Source of the DNA: Georgenia subflava
GTDB lineage: Bacteria > Actinomycetota > Actinomycetes > Actinomycetales > Actinomycetaceae
Length of the DNA stretch: 64,000 nucleotides
Direction: 5' to 3'
Assembly: GCF_009193155.1 (NCBI RefSeq)
Contig: NZ_VUKD01000001.1
Coordinates: 310,001 to 374,000, forward strand
Shown: positions 33,770 through 42,508 of the stretch, piece after piece
Numbering within the stretch: position 1 is the stretch's first letter
Layout of the letters: every line of letters starts with the position of its first letter
Program-made: the position numbers and the translations under genes
Notes under the pieces: generated by a model
The model's database searches: none
The model's input: the letters and a program-made list of their open reading frames with translations, nothing else
What the model was told of the DNA's origin: nothing

Positions 33770-34834
33770 TCAGCTGACCGCGTCCCCGAGCTGCGGCGCG
33801 ACTCCGGGGTTGGCGGCGAGGTACTGAGCGATGCGGTCCTCGGCGAAGGCCAGCGAGACCTCGTTGAACAGCGGCTCGTTGAGCAGCACGATCGACTGGC
33901 GGCCGTCCGGGCTCCGACCGGTTCCCGAGTAGGGCGCGGTGATGAAGGTGACGCTGCCCGGGCGCAGCTCGCGCGAGCCCAGCGCCAGGTCGCGCATCTC
34001 CCCGATCGTGAAGCCCTCGTCCACGGCGACCGACTGCGTCACCGTCTCCAGGAAGCTCATGAGCCGCCCAGGGTTGGTCAGCACCTCGCGGTCGAAGGCG
34101 GCGGCCATGATCGCGCGCATCCAGTTCTGCTGGCGCTGCACGCGCCCGAAGTCGCCACCGGCCACGTTGTACCGCTCGCGGGCGTACTGCAGGGCCTGGT
34201 CGCCGTCGAGCAGGTGCGTGCCGGGCTGCAACGTCCCGCTGTCGGTCGCCAACGGCTGGGTCAGGGCGATCTCCACCCCGCCGAGCTCGTCGGTCAGTGC
34301 CGAGAACGACTCGAAGTCGGCGACGGCGAAGTGATGGATCCGCACGCCGGTGAGCTGCTCGACGGTGTCGATCATCAGCGTCGGGCCGCCGTAGGAGAAG
34401 GCCGCGTTGATCTTGTTCATCCCGTACCCCGGCACGTCGACCCAGGAGTCCCGCGGGATGGACATCAAGGTGGCGTTCTTCCGGTTGCCCGAGACCTGGG
34501 CGAGCATGATGGCGTCGGTGCGCTGGGCGCCGGCCCGCCACTGGTTCGGGTCGCCTGCGGAGATCCGGCTGTCCGAGCCCAGGACGAGGATGTTGACGGG
34601 CGGCGGGAACTCGTCGCCATCCTCGTTCTCCCGCGGCTCGTTCGTGGGCCGGTCGGTGAGCTCGGCGAAGGGGTCCTCGATCCGTTCGATCCCGGCGTTG
34701 AGCCGACCCTGGAGGTAGGTCACCGTGGCGAAGGCGCCGCCCGCGAGCACGAGGACGAGGCCCAGCGCCACGATCAGGGCGATACGGGCCTTGCTGCGCC
34801 GACGCGGTCGCTCGCGTCGCTGTTCTTCACTCAC
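33770..34834 (-). CDS. LytR-CpsA-Psr (LCP) family wall-polymer ligase
   Basis: A 354-residue membrane-anchored protein: basic cytoplasmic head, one transmembrane helix (about 19-40), then an extracellular LCP domain with GSDSR, AQRTDAIML, SIPRDSW, GMNKINAAF and YARERYNVAGGDFGR. LCP enzymes move polyprenyl-linked glycopolymers onto peptidoglycan; the Arg and Asp residues in these motifs bind the pyrophosphate. GTG start at 34834 with AAGGA upstream. A paralogue follows on the same strand. Confidence 0.94.
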   Translation of the reverse strand: MSEEQRRERPRRRSKARIALIVALGLVLVLAGGAFATVTYLQGRLNAGIERIEDPFAELTDRPTNEPRENEDGDEFPPPVNILVLGSDSRISAGDPNQWRAGAQRTDAIMLAQVSGNRKNATLMSIPRDSWVDVPGYGMNKINAAFSYGGPTLMIDTVEQLTGVRIHHFAVADFESFSALTDELGGVEIALTQPLATDSGTLQPGTHLLDGDQALQYARERYNVAGGDFGRVQRQQNWMRAIMAAAFDREVLTNPGRLMSFLETVTQSVAVDEGFTIGEMRDLALGSRELRPGSVTFITAPYSGTGRSPDGRQSIVLLNEPLFNEVSLAFAEDRIAQYLAANPGVAPQLGDAVS

Positions 34835-34867
34835 GGGTCATCCGTCCTTAGGTCCCATCACAGGGAT

Positions 34868-34902
34868 CCTGCGCGGCCCTGCAGTCGTGTGCGCCGCGCA
34901 GG
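34868..34902. terminator. Hairpin between the two LCP genes
   Basis: CCTGCGCGGC and its exact complement (34893-34902) enclose a 15-base loop. It lies between the upstream LCP stop (35074) and the downstream LCP start (34834) on the minus strand, and would end or attenuate the first transcript. Confidence 0.5.
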
Positions 34903-35073
34903 GCCGGATCAACTCTAGACGGATTCGGACGGGATCTGTACGGCGTGCCGACGTGCGGCGTGGCACGCCGCTCGGGCGCCGGCCGAGGACGCGCTCCCCG
35001 ACCTCGGCGCAGGAGCGGGATGCAGGTGCCGAACCGCTCCCCGACGTTTCACACGTGCCGGACTGGCGCCGCT

Positions 35074-36165
35074 TCAGTGGACGGCGCCGTCCAGCTGCCG
35101 CAGACCGTCGGGGTGGGTCTCGAGGAACTCCGGCACGCGGTCCTCGGCGAACGCGGCACCGATCGCATCGAGCCGTGTCTCGTCGAGGAGGACGATCGCC
35201 TGCCGTCCGTCGGGGCTGCGTCCCAGCTCGGCGACCGGCGCGGTGAAGAAGACGCCGTCGTCGAGATCGGTGGCGATCATCGACCAGGCGAGCCCGCGCA
35301 TCTTCGTCATCGTGAAGGTCTCGTCGACCGCGACGTTGGCGGCGACAGTCTCGAGCAGTCCCAGGACGCCGGCCGGGTTCTGCGCGAGCCGCTCGGACGA
35401 GGCTGCCTTGAACATCGCCCGTATCCAGTTCTGCTGACGCTGCATCCGACCGAAGTCGCCGCCGGGAACGTCCGTGCGGTCCCGGGTGTACGCGAGCGCC
35501 TGGGCACCGTCGAGGCGGTGAGTCCCCGGCACGAGCTGCGCCTTCCCGTGCTGCAGGCCGTCGGGGAGGAAGATGTCCACCCCGCCGAGCGCGTCCGTGA
35601 GTGCGACGAAGGAACTGAAGTCGACGATGACCACGTGGTCGATACGCACGCCGACGAGGTCCTCGACGGTCTGGACCATCAGCGACGGGCCGCCCCAGGA
35701 GAACGCGGCGTTGATCTTGTGCGTGCCCCAGCCTGGGATCGGCACCCACGAGTCGCGGGGGATGGACATCACCGACACGTGCCGTCGGTCGCCCGACACC
35801 TGCGCCAGCATGATGGCGTCGGTCCGCTGGGCGCCGAAGGACCACTCCTCTGGGTCGCCGGCACTGGTCCGGCTGTCCGACCCGAGCGCGAGGATCGTCA
35901 CCGGGGCGCGGCTCTGCCCGGCGGCCGCGCCGCCGGCCGGGTCGGGGCGGTCGAGCAGCCCGGCGAACGGGTCCGCGAACTCCTCGATGCTCGCGCCGAG
36001 CCGGTGCTGCAGGTACAGGACGCCGCCGACGAGCCCGCCGACGATCGGCGCGAGGAGCAGCAGGGCGACGACCAGCGCCAGGCGGGCGCGCCGTCGCGGC
36101 CGCGCCGGCGTGGCGGCGCGCTGCTCGTCCAGGCCGGGCAGCAGGTCGTCGACCGTCGCAGACAG
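35074..36165 (-). CDS. Second LCP family wall-polymer ligase, probable CTG start
   Basis: The LCP domain is clear (LGSDSRTSAGDPEEW, AQRTDAIML, SIPRDSW, THKINAAFSWGG, YTRDRTDVPGGDFGR). The first GTG in frame is at 35901, but that would delete the transmembrane anchor. The frame remains open upstream and encodes PARPRRRARLALVVALLLL and an extracellular stalk, matching the paralogue. No ATG, GTG or TTG exists before the in-frame stop at 36172-36174. CTG at 36165, nine bases after GGGGAG, is the best start and gives 363 residues. A frameshift or sequencing error near 36170 is the alternative. Confidence 0.8.
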   Translation of the reverse strand: MSATVDDLLPGLDEQRAATPARPRRRARLALVVALLLLAPIVGGLVGGVLYLQHRLGASIEEFADPFAGLLDRPDPAGGAAAGQSRAPVTILALGSDSRTSAGDPEEWSFGAQRTDAIMLAQVSGDRRHVSVMSIPRDSWVPIPGWGTHKINAAFSWGGPSLMVQTVEDLVGVRIDHVVIVDFSSFVALTDALGGVDIFLPDGLQHGKAQLVPGTHRLDGAQALAYTRDRTDVPGGDFGRMQRQQNWIRAMFKAASSERLAQNPAGVLGLLETVAANVAVDETFTMTKMRGLAWSMIATDLDDGVFFTAPVAELGRSPDGRQAIVLLDETRLDAIGAAFAEDRVPEFLETHPDGLRQLDGAVH

Positions 36166-36244
36166 TGCTCGTCACTCCCCTCGTGCCTCGCGTGGCCGTA
36201 CCGCCGTGCGGGCGGTCCACACGCGGCAGCACACCAGCCGGCGC

Positions 36245-36265
36245 GCCGACGCACGGCGCGTCGGC
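36245..36265. terminator. Hairpin after the ROK kinase-like gene
   Basis: GCCGACGC / GCGTCGGC arms with a 5-base loop, preceded on the minus strand by a smaller CACCCT-N-AGGGTG palindrome (36304-36316). Together they lie in the 170-base gap after the last gene of the large ROK operon. Confidence 0.45.
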
Positions 36266-36334
36266 CGGTGATAGGCGGGTGAAGGCGCGCGCGACCGTCC
36301 GGACACCCTGAGGGTGAGGTTGCGAACGTCTCTG

Positions 36335-37297
36335 TCACTCGGCGAACGGTGGCGCTGCGGCCGGTGCCCCCTCGGCGCGGTGGTCATCTGCGGGTGAGTG
36401 CGATGATGCGACCGGCACGAGGTCAGCGGCGAGCGTCAACGCCCCGTAGAGAGCGGCGTCGTTCGGGAACCCCGATACGACGACCTCTGGCGGCAGGGGC
36501 ACGTGTGCGCGAAGGTGGTCACGGATGCCGTCGACGACCGCTCCCGCCGCGGTCATGCCGCCGACCAGGACGACTCGTTGGGGGTCCAGGAGGAGGCAGG
36601 CGGCGGCGAGCTGGCGGGAGAGCGCGCCGAGCCGGGCCGAGAACGCCTCTCGGGCGACCGGCGAGGCACTCGCCGTGAGGCCTGGTGCACCGTCGAGCCC
36701 GAGCTCGCGGCCGAGCCGGTCCAGGGCCATGCCGGAGAAGACGTGCTCGAGGATGTCCTCCGTGCCGTCCAGCGGGCCGGACCCGACCGGCGCGTACCCG
36801 ATCTCCCCGGCGGCATGGTGCGCACCGCCGACGACAGCGCCGCGGACGGTGACGCCGATGGCGACGCCTGTGCCGAGCCCGACCACGAGACCGGGGTCGG
36901 CGCCACGCAGCTGACCGTGCCGGAGCTCGGCCAGAGCGGCGGCGTCGAGGTCGTTCATGACACCCACCCGCTCGACCCTCAGGCGCTCGCGTACGCTCCG
37001 GCCGAGCCGCAGATCGTCCCAGCCCGGCACGTTGGGGGCGAGAGCGATCCGGTCGCCGTCGACGGCGCCGGGGGTGGCGATGCCGGCGGCGACGAGTTCA
37101 CCGGCGCCGGTGGTCAGCTCGGTGGCGCAGTCGAGCGCCCGGTCGAGTGCGCGCAGGGCGCCCTGCTCCGCCAGGGTCGGCAGCACCCGCCGGGCCAGCA
37201 CGCGGCCGTCGAGGTCCGCGACCGCCACGGCCATCTTGGTCCCGCCGAAGTCGATTCCGAGAAGGCACTGTCCCGAGACCCGGTTCGTCCCGGTCAT
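36335..37297 (-). CDS. ROK-family sugar-kinase-like protein without the zinc motif
   Basis: A 320-residue ROK protein with phosphate-binding LGIDFGGTKMAV (13-24), AGIATPGAVDG and NVPGWDD, and catalytic-type NDLDAAALAE. The family GHxxxxxxxxxCxCGxxGCxE zinc segment is replaced by GEIGYAPVGSGPLDGTEDILEHV, with no Cys and the His changed to Tyr. It might still be a kinase of a sugar or polyol, or a non-catalytic sensor. It overlaps the lyase gene upstream as ATGA and closes the operon. Confidence 0.85.
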   Translation of the reverse strand: MTGTNRVSGQCLLGIDFGGTKMAVAVADLDGRVLARRVLPTLAEQGALRALDRALDCATELTTGAGELVAAGIATPGAVDGDRIALAPNVPGWDDLRLGRSVRERLRVERVGVMNDLDAAALAELRHGQLRGADPGLVVGLGTGVAIGVTVRGAVVGGAHHAAGEIGYAPVGSGPLDGTEDILEHVFSGMALDRLGRELGLDGAPGLTASASPVAREAFSARLGALSRQLAAACLLLDPQRVVLVGGMTAAGAVVDGIRDHLRAHVPLPPEVVVSGFPNDAALYGALTLAADLVPVASSHSPADDHRAEGAPAAAPPFAE

Positions 37298-38751
37298 CGG
37301 GCGAGCTGCTCCGCCACCTCGCGGTCGAGGAGCTCCTCGGCCGCGGTCAGCCGCTCGCCGAGTGCGTCAACACGCTCCCGCACCCCGGCCAGCCGCTGTC
37401 GTAGCACGCACACCTGGACACGCACCGCCTCGGTGCCGGGCCCGTCCGGCTGGGTGCGGTCGAGCACCGTCGAGGGCCGGCGGGCGGCGGTCATGAGGTC
37501 GGTGACGGCGTCGGGGGCGAGCTCGTCGAGCCCCAGCTCGTCGGCCGCCGCGCGGACGGCGTCCTCGGTCCAGCCCGCCGGGTCGTCCGCGCGGAAGAGC
37601 CGTCCGGCGAGTGTGTGCGCCGCTCGGAAGGGGACGCCGTGCCGCGTGAGGGCGTCGGCGGCAGCGGTGGTGGTGGCGCCTGAGCGCACGATCTCGGCGT
37701 CGGTCGGCGGCTCGTGGGGCTCGAGCTCGGCGAGGAAGCCGCCGAGCAGGGCGAAGAACCGCTCGGTGCGGTCGTCCGAGTCCCACAGCCGGGCCTGGAC
37801 GTCGGTGGTCGCGTTGTTGGAGTCCTCCCACCACGCGGCGCCGACGTTGTTCAGCACGGAGGCGGCGTCGGCGGCGGCGGCGCCGGCCATCGACACCAGG
37901 TGCTCGAGGACCACCGGGTTCCGCTTCTGCGGCATGATGCTGCTGCCCTGGGTGAAGTCTGGCGGCGTGACCACCCAGCCGTCGCTGAGCCAGTTCATCA
38001 GGGTTCGGGCCAGCCTCGCGCCGGTCGCCAGCGCCTGGGCGTTCGTCGTCGCCACGCGCACCAGGTGGTCGGCGCCTGCGACAGCCTCGTAGGAGTTGAC
38101 GAGCACGCCGTCGAAGCCGAGCAGCTCGGCGAGTCGAGGGCTGGAGATGTCGAGGTCTGTGCCGGCGAAGGCGCACGCCCCGAGCGGGGAGAGGTTCACC
38201 TGGTCGAGGAGCTGCGTGTACTGCTCCAGCTCGGCGGTCAGCGCCTCGGCATACCCGGCGAGCACGTGACCGATCGTCGTGGGCTGGGCGGGACGGCGGT
38301 GCGTGTAGCCGGTGATGACGACGTCGGCGTACTTCTCCGCACGCTCGAGGGCGGTGGTCCCGGTCTCGAGCATCCGGTCGACGACGCCGAGGAGATCGAC
38401 ACGCAGCAGCATCCGGAAGATGCCCTGGTCGAGGTCGTTCCGGCTGCGGGCCATCTGCAGGTCGAGCTCGGAGGTGGGGATGTCGCACGCGTCGGCCAGC
38501 TGCTTCTCGAGGGTGAAGTACACGTCCTCGACGGTGCCGTCGTACACAAGCTCACGCGGGTGATCGGTCAGCTCGACGAGGCCGCGCTGGAGCTGGGCGC
38601 CGCGCTCGGGGCTGAGCAGGCCCTGCTCGGTGAGCATGACCACGTGGGCCTGGCTGGCCCGCAGCATGGCCGGGTAGAACCGGCCCTTGTGGTGCTCGAA
38701 GACGGGCGCCAGGTGGAACTGCTGGTAGGTGGTCAGGTGGTGGGCGGACAT
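37294..38751 (-). CDS. Argininosuccinate lyase-like C-N lyase (aspartase/fumarase superfamily)
   Basis: A 485-residue superfamily lyase with all conserved regions: ARSRND (101-106), THRRPAQP (150-157) and the signature GSSIMPQKRNP (269-279), whose Ser is the catalytic base. Length is close to ArgH, but no argG or other arginine gene is near; instead it is embedded in an ABC-importer operon with a creatininase-family hydrolase. The superfamily also contains EDDS lyase, which splits aminopolycarboxylates to fumarate and an amine. I infer cleavage of an imported N-substituted aspartate. ATG at 38751 overlaps the previous stop (TGATG). Confidence 0.88.
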   Translation of the reverse strand: MSAHHLTTYQQFHLAPVFEHHKGRFYPAMLRASQAHVVMLTEQGLLSPERGAQLQRGLVELTDHPRELVYDGTVEDVYFTLEKQLADACDIPTSELDLQMARSRNDLDQGIFRMLLRVDLLGVVDRMLETGTTALERAEKYADVVITGYTHRRPAQPTTIGHVLAGYAEALTAELEQYTQLLDQVNLSPLGACAFAGTDLDISSPRLAELLGFDGVLVNSYEAVAGADHLVRVATTNAQALATGARLARTLMNWLSDGWVVTPPDFTQGSSIMPQKRNPVVLEHLVSMAGAAAADAASVLNNVGAAWWEDSNNATTDVQARLWDSDDRTERFFALLGGFLAELEPHEPPTDAEIVRSGATTTAAADALTRHGVPFRAAHTLAGRLFRADDPAGWTEDAVRAAADELGLDELAPDAVTDLMTAARRPSTVLDRTQPDGPGTEAVRVQVCVLRQRLAGVRERVDALGERLTAAEELLDREVAEQLAR

Positions 38752-39602
38752 CAGGAGCTCCTGTGGTTCTCGGTCCCGGCGGACCTGGGTGCGTCGGGCA
38801 GCGGGGCTGCGACCCACGCGGTGATCAGCTCGCCGAGCCGCACCGCTGCCAGCTCGCGCACGTGCGCGGCACGCTCGGTGGAGACGAGGGAGATGTGGCC
38901 GGACCAGCCCTCCCACGGGGTGGGCGCGGACTCGACGAGCACGTACGGATGGGCCACCCCGAGCTTTGGGCGGGGCGGGAGGTCCGGGACGACGTCCGGG
39001 CGGACGGCGTCGGGCGCGAAGGCCATGACGCCGGCGGTCTCGTACGCGCCGCCGTGGCCCCGTGAGGGCAGCGGGCCGAAGGTCTCCGTGGTCTCCTCCG
39101 GCGCGACGAGCTGGAACCAGTTCGCCAGCATCAGGCTCGCCCGGCGCCGACCGGAGGCCCATTCCATGGCGGCCCGGACGGTGGACATGTTGGCGTCGTG
39201 GCCGTTGACCACGAGCACCCGGGTGAAGCCGGCCGCGAGGATGCCCTCGAGGACGTCGCCCAGGTAGGCCACGGTCGTCTCGGGACGGACCGCCACGGTG
39301 CCGGGCCAGCCGCGCGTCTGACCGGGGCAGGCGGTGTAGGCGACCGGCGGGTAGAGCACGGCGCGCACGGCCGGGCGGCCGCCGCCGTCGTCGTCGTGGC
39401 TTGCGCCGCCGCTGCTGCCGCGTCCGTCGTCCGCCCAGGCCCGGGCGAAGCCCTCGGCAAGGATGAGATCGGTGCCCAGAGGCAGGTGCGGGCCGTGCCA
39501 CTCGACGGCGCCCACGGGCAGGATCGCGAGGTCGGCGGCCGCGACGACTCCCTCCCACTCCTCGCCCGGGACCCGGATCGCCTCGGTGATCACTGCGTCC
39601 AC
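38751..39602 (-). CDS. Creatininase-family amidohydrolase
   Basis: A 283-residue metalloenzyme with metal ligands Glu34, His36 and Asp45 (VEWHGPHLPLGTD), His135 (VNGHDAN) and the GHGGAYETA loop. Family members hydrolyse creatinine, formamidopyrimidines and formylated intermediates. An insertion rich in Asp/Gly (about 60-77) is unusual. GTG at 39602 is preferred over 39593 because AGGA lies nine bases before it. It may open an amide or lactam of the imported compound before the lyase acts. Confidence 0.9.
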   Translation of the reverse strand: MDAVITEAIRVPGEEWEGVVAAADLAILPVGAVEWHGPHLPLGTDLILAEGFARAWADDGRGSSGGASHDDDGGGRPAVRAVLYPPVAYTACPGQTRGWPGTVAVRPETTVAYLGDVLEGILAAGFTRVLVVNGHDANMSTVRAAMEWASGRRRASLMLANWFQLVAPEETTETFGPLPSRGHGGAYETAGVMAFAPDAVRPDVVPDLPPRPKLGVAHPYVLVESAPTPWEGWSGHISLVSTERAAHVRELAAVRLGELITAWVAAPLPDAPRSAGTENHRSS

Positions 39603-41365
39603 TGCGCCACGTCCTTCGTCGCCCGTCGACCGCCCTCGAGACGGCCGGAGATGAGCATCACCACGAATATCAGCACCACCTGCAGCATGCCGTAGGCGGC
39701 AGCGGTCCCCATCTCGAAGGTGTACATGCGGTTGTTGATCGCCACGGAGATCGGCTCGGTGCTCGAGGTGTAGATCAGCACCGACGCGACGAACTCGCCG
39801 ACGCCGTTGACGAACGCCAGCAGACCGCCCGCGATCACGCCGGGCAGGATCAGCCGCACCGTGATCGTGAGGAACGCCCGCAGCCAGGAGGCGCCGAGGT
39901 TGCGCGCAGCCTCCTCCAGGCCGGGGTCGTTCTGCGCCAGCGAGGCAGACGCGGAGCGGAACACCAGTGGCAGGAAACGCACGAAGTAGGCGAGCGGCAG
40001 GATCCAGAACGTCCCGACGAGCACCTGGCCGAGGCTGAAGGCGCTCGGCGTGGAGAAGGCGGCGATGAGGTTGATCGCGACGACGGTGCCGGGCAGCGCC
40101 CAGGCGAGCATGACACCGATGTCCAGCAGGGTGCGGCCGTAGAACTTCAGCCGGTTCACCGCGTAGGCGATGAGCACGCCGATGACGACGCAGCCGATCG
40201 TGGCCAGGCCCGCCATGCGCAGCGAGTTGAGGATCGGCTCGAACGCGGACGGCTCGGAGAAGATGGTCACGAAGTTCTGCACGGTGTAGACGGACGGGAT
40301 GATCTGGGTGGTCCAGGAGCCGTCCTCGGAGAACGCGACCAGCGCGATCGTCGCGACCGGCGCCAGCAGCACGACCATGGCGAGCAGCGAGCCGGTCAGC
40401 GCGAGCCAGCGAGCAGCCGGGTTGGTGACCTCGCGGCGGTGGCTCGCGATGCCCTTGGACTGGGAGCGGTAGCTGCGCCGCCCCTCGTACCAGCGCATGG
40501 TGAGCAGGAAGATGATCGACACCACGGCCAGGGCCGAGGCGTAGCTGGACGCCATCGGCAGGTCGCCGTTGGTGCGGTTGATGTAGATCTGCATCGTCAT
40601 GGTGTCGCTGACGCCGAACAGCAGCGGCGCCGTGTAGGAGGCGAGCGAGGTCATGAACACGATGAGCGAGCCGGATACGAGCGCCGGGGTGAGCATCGGC
40701 AGCAGGACCGTGCGCCAGACCCGCGCCTTGGAGGCGCCGAGGTTGTACGCAGCCTCCTCGAGCGACGGGTCCATCCCGGCGAAGGCAGCAGAGGCGGCGA
40801 GGTAGAAGAACGGGTACATCGTGAAGGTGTGCACCACCAGCACGCCGGCGATTCCGTCGAAGGCGAGAACCGGGTCCTCGGTGCCGAGCAAGGCCTGCAG
40901 CGCGCGGGGCAGGATGCCGGTCTGTGAGTACAGCAGCTGGAAGGAGATCGCGCCGATCAGCGGGGGCAGCGCCGCCGGGATGAGGACGATGGCCTCGATG
41001 AGCCTCTGCCCGGGGAAGCTGAACCTCTTCAGCAGGAAAGCCATCGTCACGCCGACCACGCCGCAGAGCAGCACGGAGGCGACGCCGATCCCCAGGCTGG
41101 TGAAGAGCGAGCGCTGGGCGATGGAGCCGGACTCCAGGAACGCGAGGTAGCGGGCGGCTCCGGTCTCGCCGGAGTAGCTCTCCACGAAGGTCGCCAGCAT
41201 CGGCTGCACGACGTAGCCCCACAGCACCAGCACGAGGGGCAGGACGATGACGTACGGGAACCAGGTCGAGCTCGCCCCGCCCGCCAGCGCCTGGCGCACG
41301 CGCCGCGAGCGGCCCGGCGGGGTGGCGGCCGGCGCGACCTCCGGCCGGGCGGTCACCACACTCAC
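39590..41365 (-). CDS. ABC transporter permease, double-length (FbpB/PhnU type)
   Basis: A 591-residue permease made of two six-helix halves, each with its own EAA loop (EEAAYNLGASKARVWRTVLLP and EEAARNLGASWLRAFLTITVR). This fused form is typical of ferric-iron, 2-aminoethylphosphonate and related importers. The GTG at 41365 overlaps the ATPase stop as GTGA. It is the only permease in the operon, consistent with its double size. Confidence 0.94.
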   Translation of the reverse strand: MSVVTARPEVAPAATPPGRSRRVRQALAGGASSTWFPYVIVLPLVLVLWGYVVQPMLATFVESYSGETGAARYLAFLESGSIAQRSLFTSLGIGVASVLLCGVVGVTMAFLLKRFSFPGQRLIEAIVLIPAALPPLIGAISFQLLYSQTGILPRALQALLGTEDPVLAFDGIAGVLVVHTFTMYPFFYLAASAAFAGMDPSLEEAAYNLGASKARVWRTVLLPMLTPALVSGSLIVFMTSLASYTAPLLFGVSDTMTMQIYINRTNGDLPMASSYASALAVVSIIFLLTMRWYEGRRSYRSQSKGIASHRREVTNPAARWLALTGSLLAMVVLLAPVATIALVAFSEDGSWTTQIIPSVYTVQNFVTIFSEPSAFEPILNSLRMAGLATIGCVVIGVLIAYAVNRLKFYGRTLLDIGVMLAWALPGTVVAINLIAAFSTPSAFSLGQVLVGTFWILPLAYFVRFLPLVFRSASASLAQNDPGLEEAARNLGASWLRAFLTITVRLILPGVIAGGLLAFVNGVGEFVASVLIYTSSTEPISVAINNRMYTFEMGTAAAYGMLQVVLIFVVMLISGRLEGGRRATKDVAQWTQ

Positions 41366-42435
41366 GGCTGCACCACCCACAGCCGCTCGGCGGGCAGCAC
41401 CACGCCGACGGCGTCGCCGACGAAGACGGTGCCGGGCATGTCGATCGTCTTCGCCATCAGCGTCAGGTCGCCGACCTCCAGGGTGACGGTCGACGTCATG
41501 CCGGTGAACTCGACCTCCTTGACGACTCCGGACGCCGCGCCGGGCGTCCTCGGCGGGGCTAGCTGGACGTACTCGGGGCGGATCGAGACGTAGGCGGTGT
41601 CACCGACGCCGAGACCGTGCCCCTGCGGCGCGGCAGCCCGCGCGGTGGCGCCGCCCGGCAGGCGGACCTCGATCTCGGTCTCGGCGGCGTGCTCGACCGG
41701 CAGCGCCAGCACGTTGCTGCGCCCGATGAAGGTGGCGACGAACCGGTTGGCGGGCCGGTGGTAGATCTCGGTCGGGGTGCCGAGCTGCTGGACGCGGCCG
41801 GCCTCCATGACGGCGATCCGGTCCGACATCGCCATGGCCTCGTCCTGGTCGTGCGTGACGTACAAGGAGGTGGTGCCGGCCTCGCGCTGGATGCGCCGGA
41901 TCTCGGTGCGGGTCTCCTCGCGGAGCTTGGCGTCGAGGTTGGACAGCGGCTCGTCCAGCAGCAGCGTCTGCGGGCGGATCACCAGGGCGCGGGCCAGGGC
42001 GACCCGCTGCTGCTGGCCGCCGGAGAGCTGGTCGATGCGACGCTTGCTGTACCCGCTCAGGTGCACCTGCTCGAGCGCCTCGCTCACCCGTGGGGCGATC
42101 CTGCCCCGCGCGACCTTGCGGGTCTTGAGCCCGTAGGCGACGTTCTGCTCGACCGTCAGGTGCGGGAACAGCGCGTAGTTCTGGAACACCATCCCGGTGT
42201 CGCGCTTGTTCGGCGGGCGGCGCGTGACGTCGTCGTCGCCGAAGCTGATGGTGCCCGACGTCGGGAAGTAGAACCCCGCGACCATCCGCAGGGTGGTGGT
42301 CTTGCCGCAGCCGCTGGGGCCGAGCAGGGTGAAGAACTCGCCGTCGTTGACGGTGATGTTCACGTCGTCCACGGCCGGGGTGTCGCCACCGCGCGGGAAC
42401 CTCTTGACGATGGACTCGAGCCGGACGTCGACCAT
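41362..42435 (-). CDS. ABC transporter ATP-binding protein (FbpC/PotA type)
   Basis: A 357-residue ATPase with Walker A GPSGCGKTT (39-47), VFQNYALFPHLTV, signature LSGGQQQR, Walker B LLLDEPLSNLD, H-loop YVTHDQDEA and a C-terminal TOBE domain (SIRPEYVQL). ATG at 42435 has GAGGAA six bases before it. It powers the double-length permease. Confidence 0.95.
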   Translation of the reverse strand: MVDVRLESIVKRFPRGGDTPAVDDVNITVNDGEFFTLLGPSGCGKTTTLRMVAGFYFPTSGTISFGDDDVTRRPPNKRDTGMVFQNYALFPHLTVEQNVAYGLKTRKVARGRIAPRVSEALEQVHLSGYSKRRIDQLSGGQQQRVALARALVIRPQTLLLDEPLSNLDAKLREETRTEIRRIQREAGTTSLYVTHDQDEAMAMSDRIAVMEAGRVQQLGTPTEIYHRPANRFVATFIGRSNVLALPVEHAAETEIEVRLPGGATARAAAPQGHGLGVGDTAYVSIRPEYVQLAPPRTPGAASGVVKEVEFTGMTSTVTLEVGDLTLMAKTIDMPGTVFVGDAVGVVLPAERLWVVQP

Positions 42436-42472
42436 GTTCACTTCCTCGGTGCTCGTTGTTCAGGGCCTGCCG

Positions 42473-42502
42473 TCCCGGCCGCCGCCTCGGCGGCGGCCGG
42501 GA
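42473..42502. terminator. Very stable intra-operon hairpin between binding protein and ATPase genes
   Basis: TCCCGGCCGCCGCC and its exact complement are separated by two bases, giving about 12 GC-rich pairs around a small loop. It starts seven bases after the binding-protein stop. No T tract. Such hairpins between a binding protein and its permease genes usually stabilise the upstream mRNA or cause partial termination. Confidence 0.6.
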
Positions 42503-42508
42503 GCTCGG

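Noticed and set aside
35074-35901. LCP gene starting at GTG 35901
   Set aside because: It would remove the transmembrane anchor that is plainly encoded upstream in the same frame.
37294-38751. Calling the lyase gene argH of arginine synthesis
   Set aside because: Motifs fit the superfamily, but the operon has importer and creatininase genes and no arg genes, so the specific role is left open.
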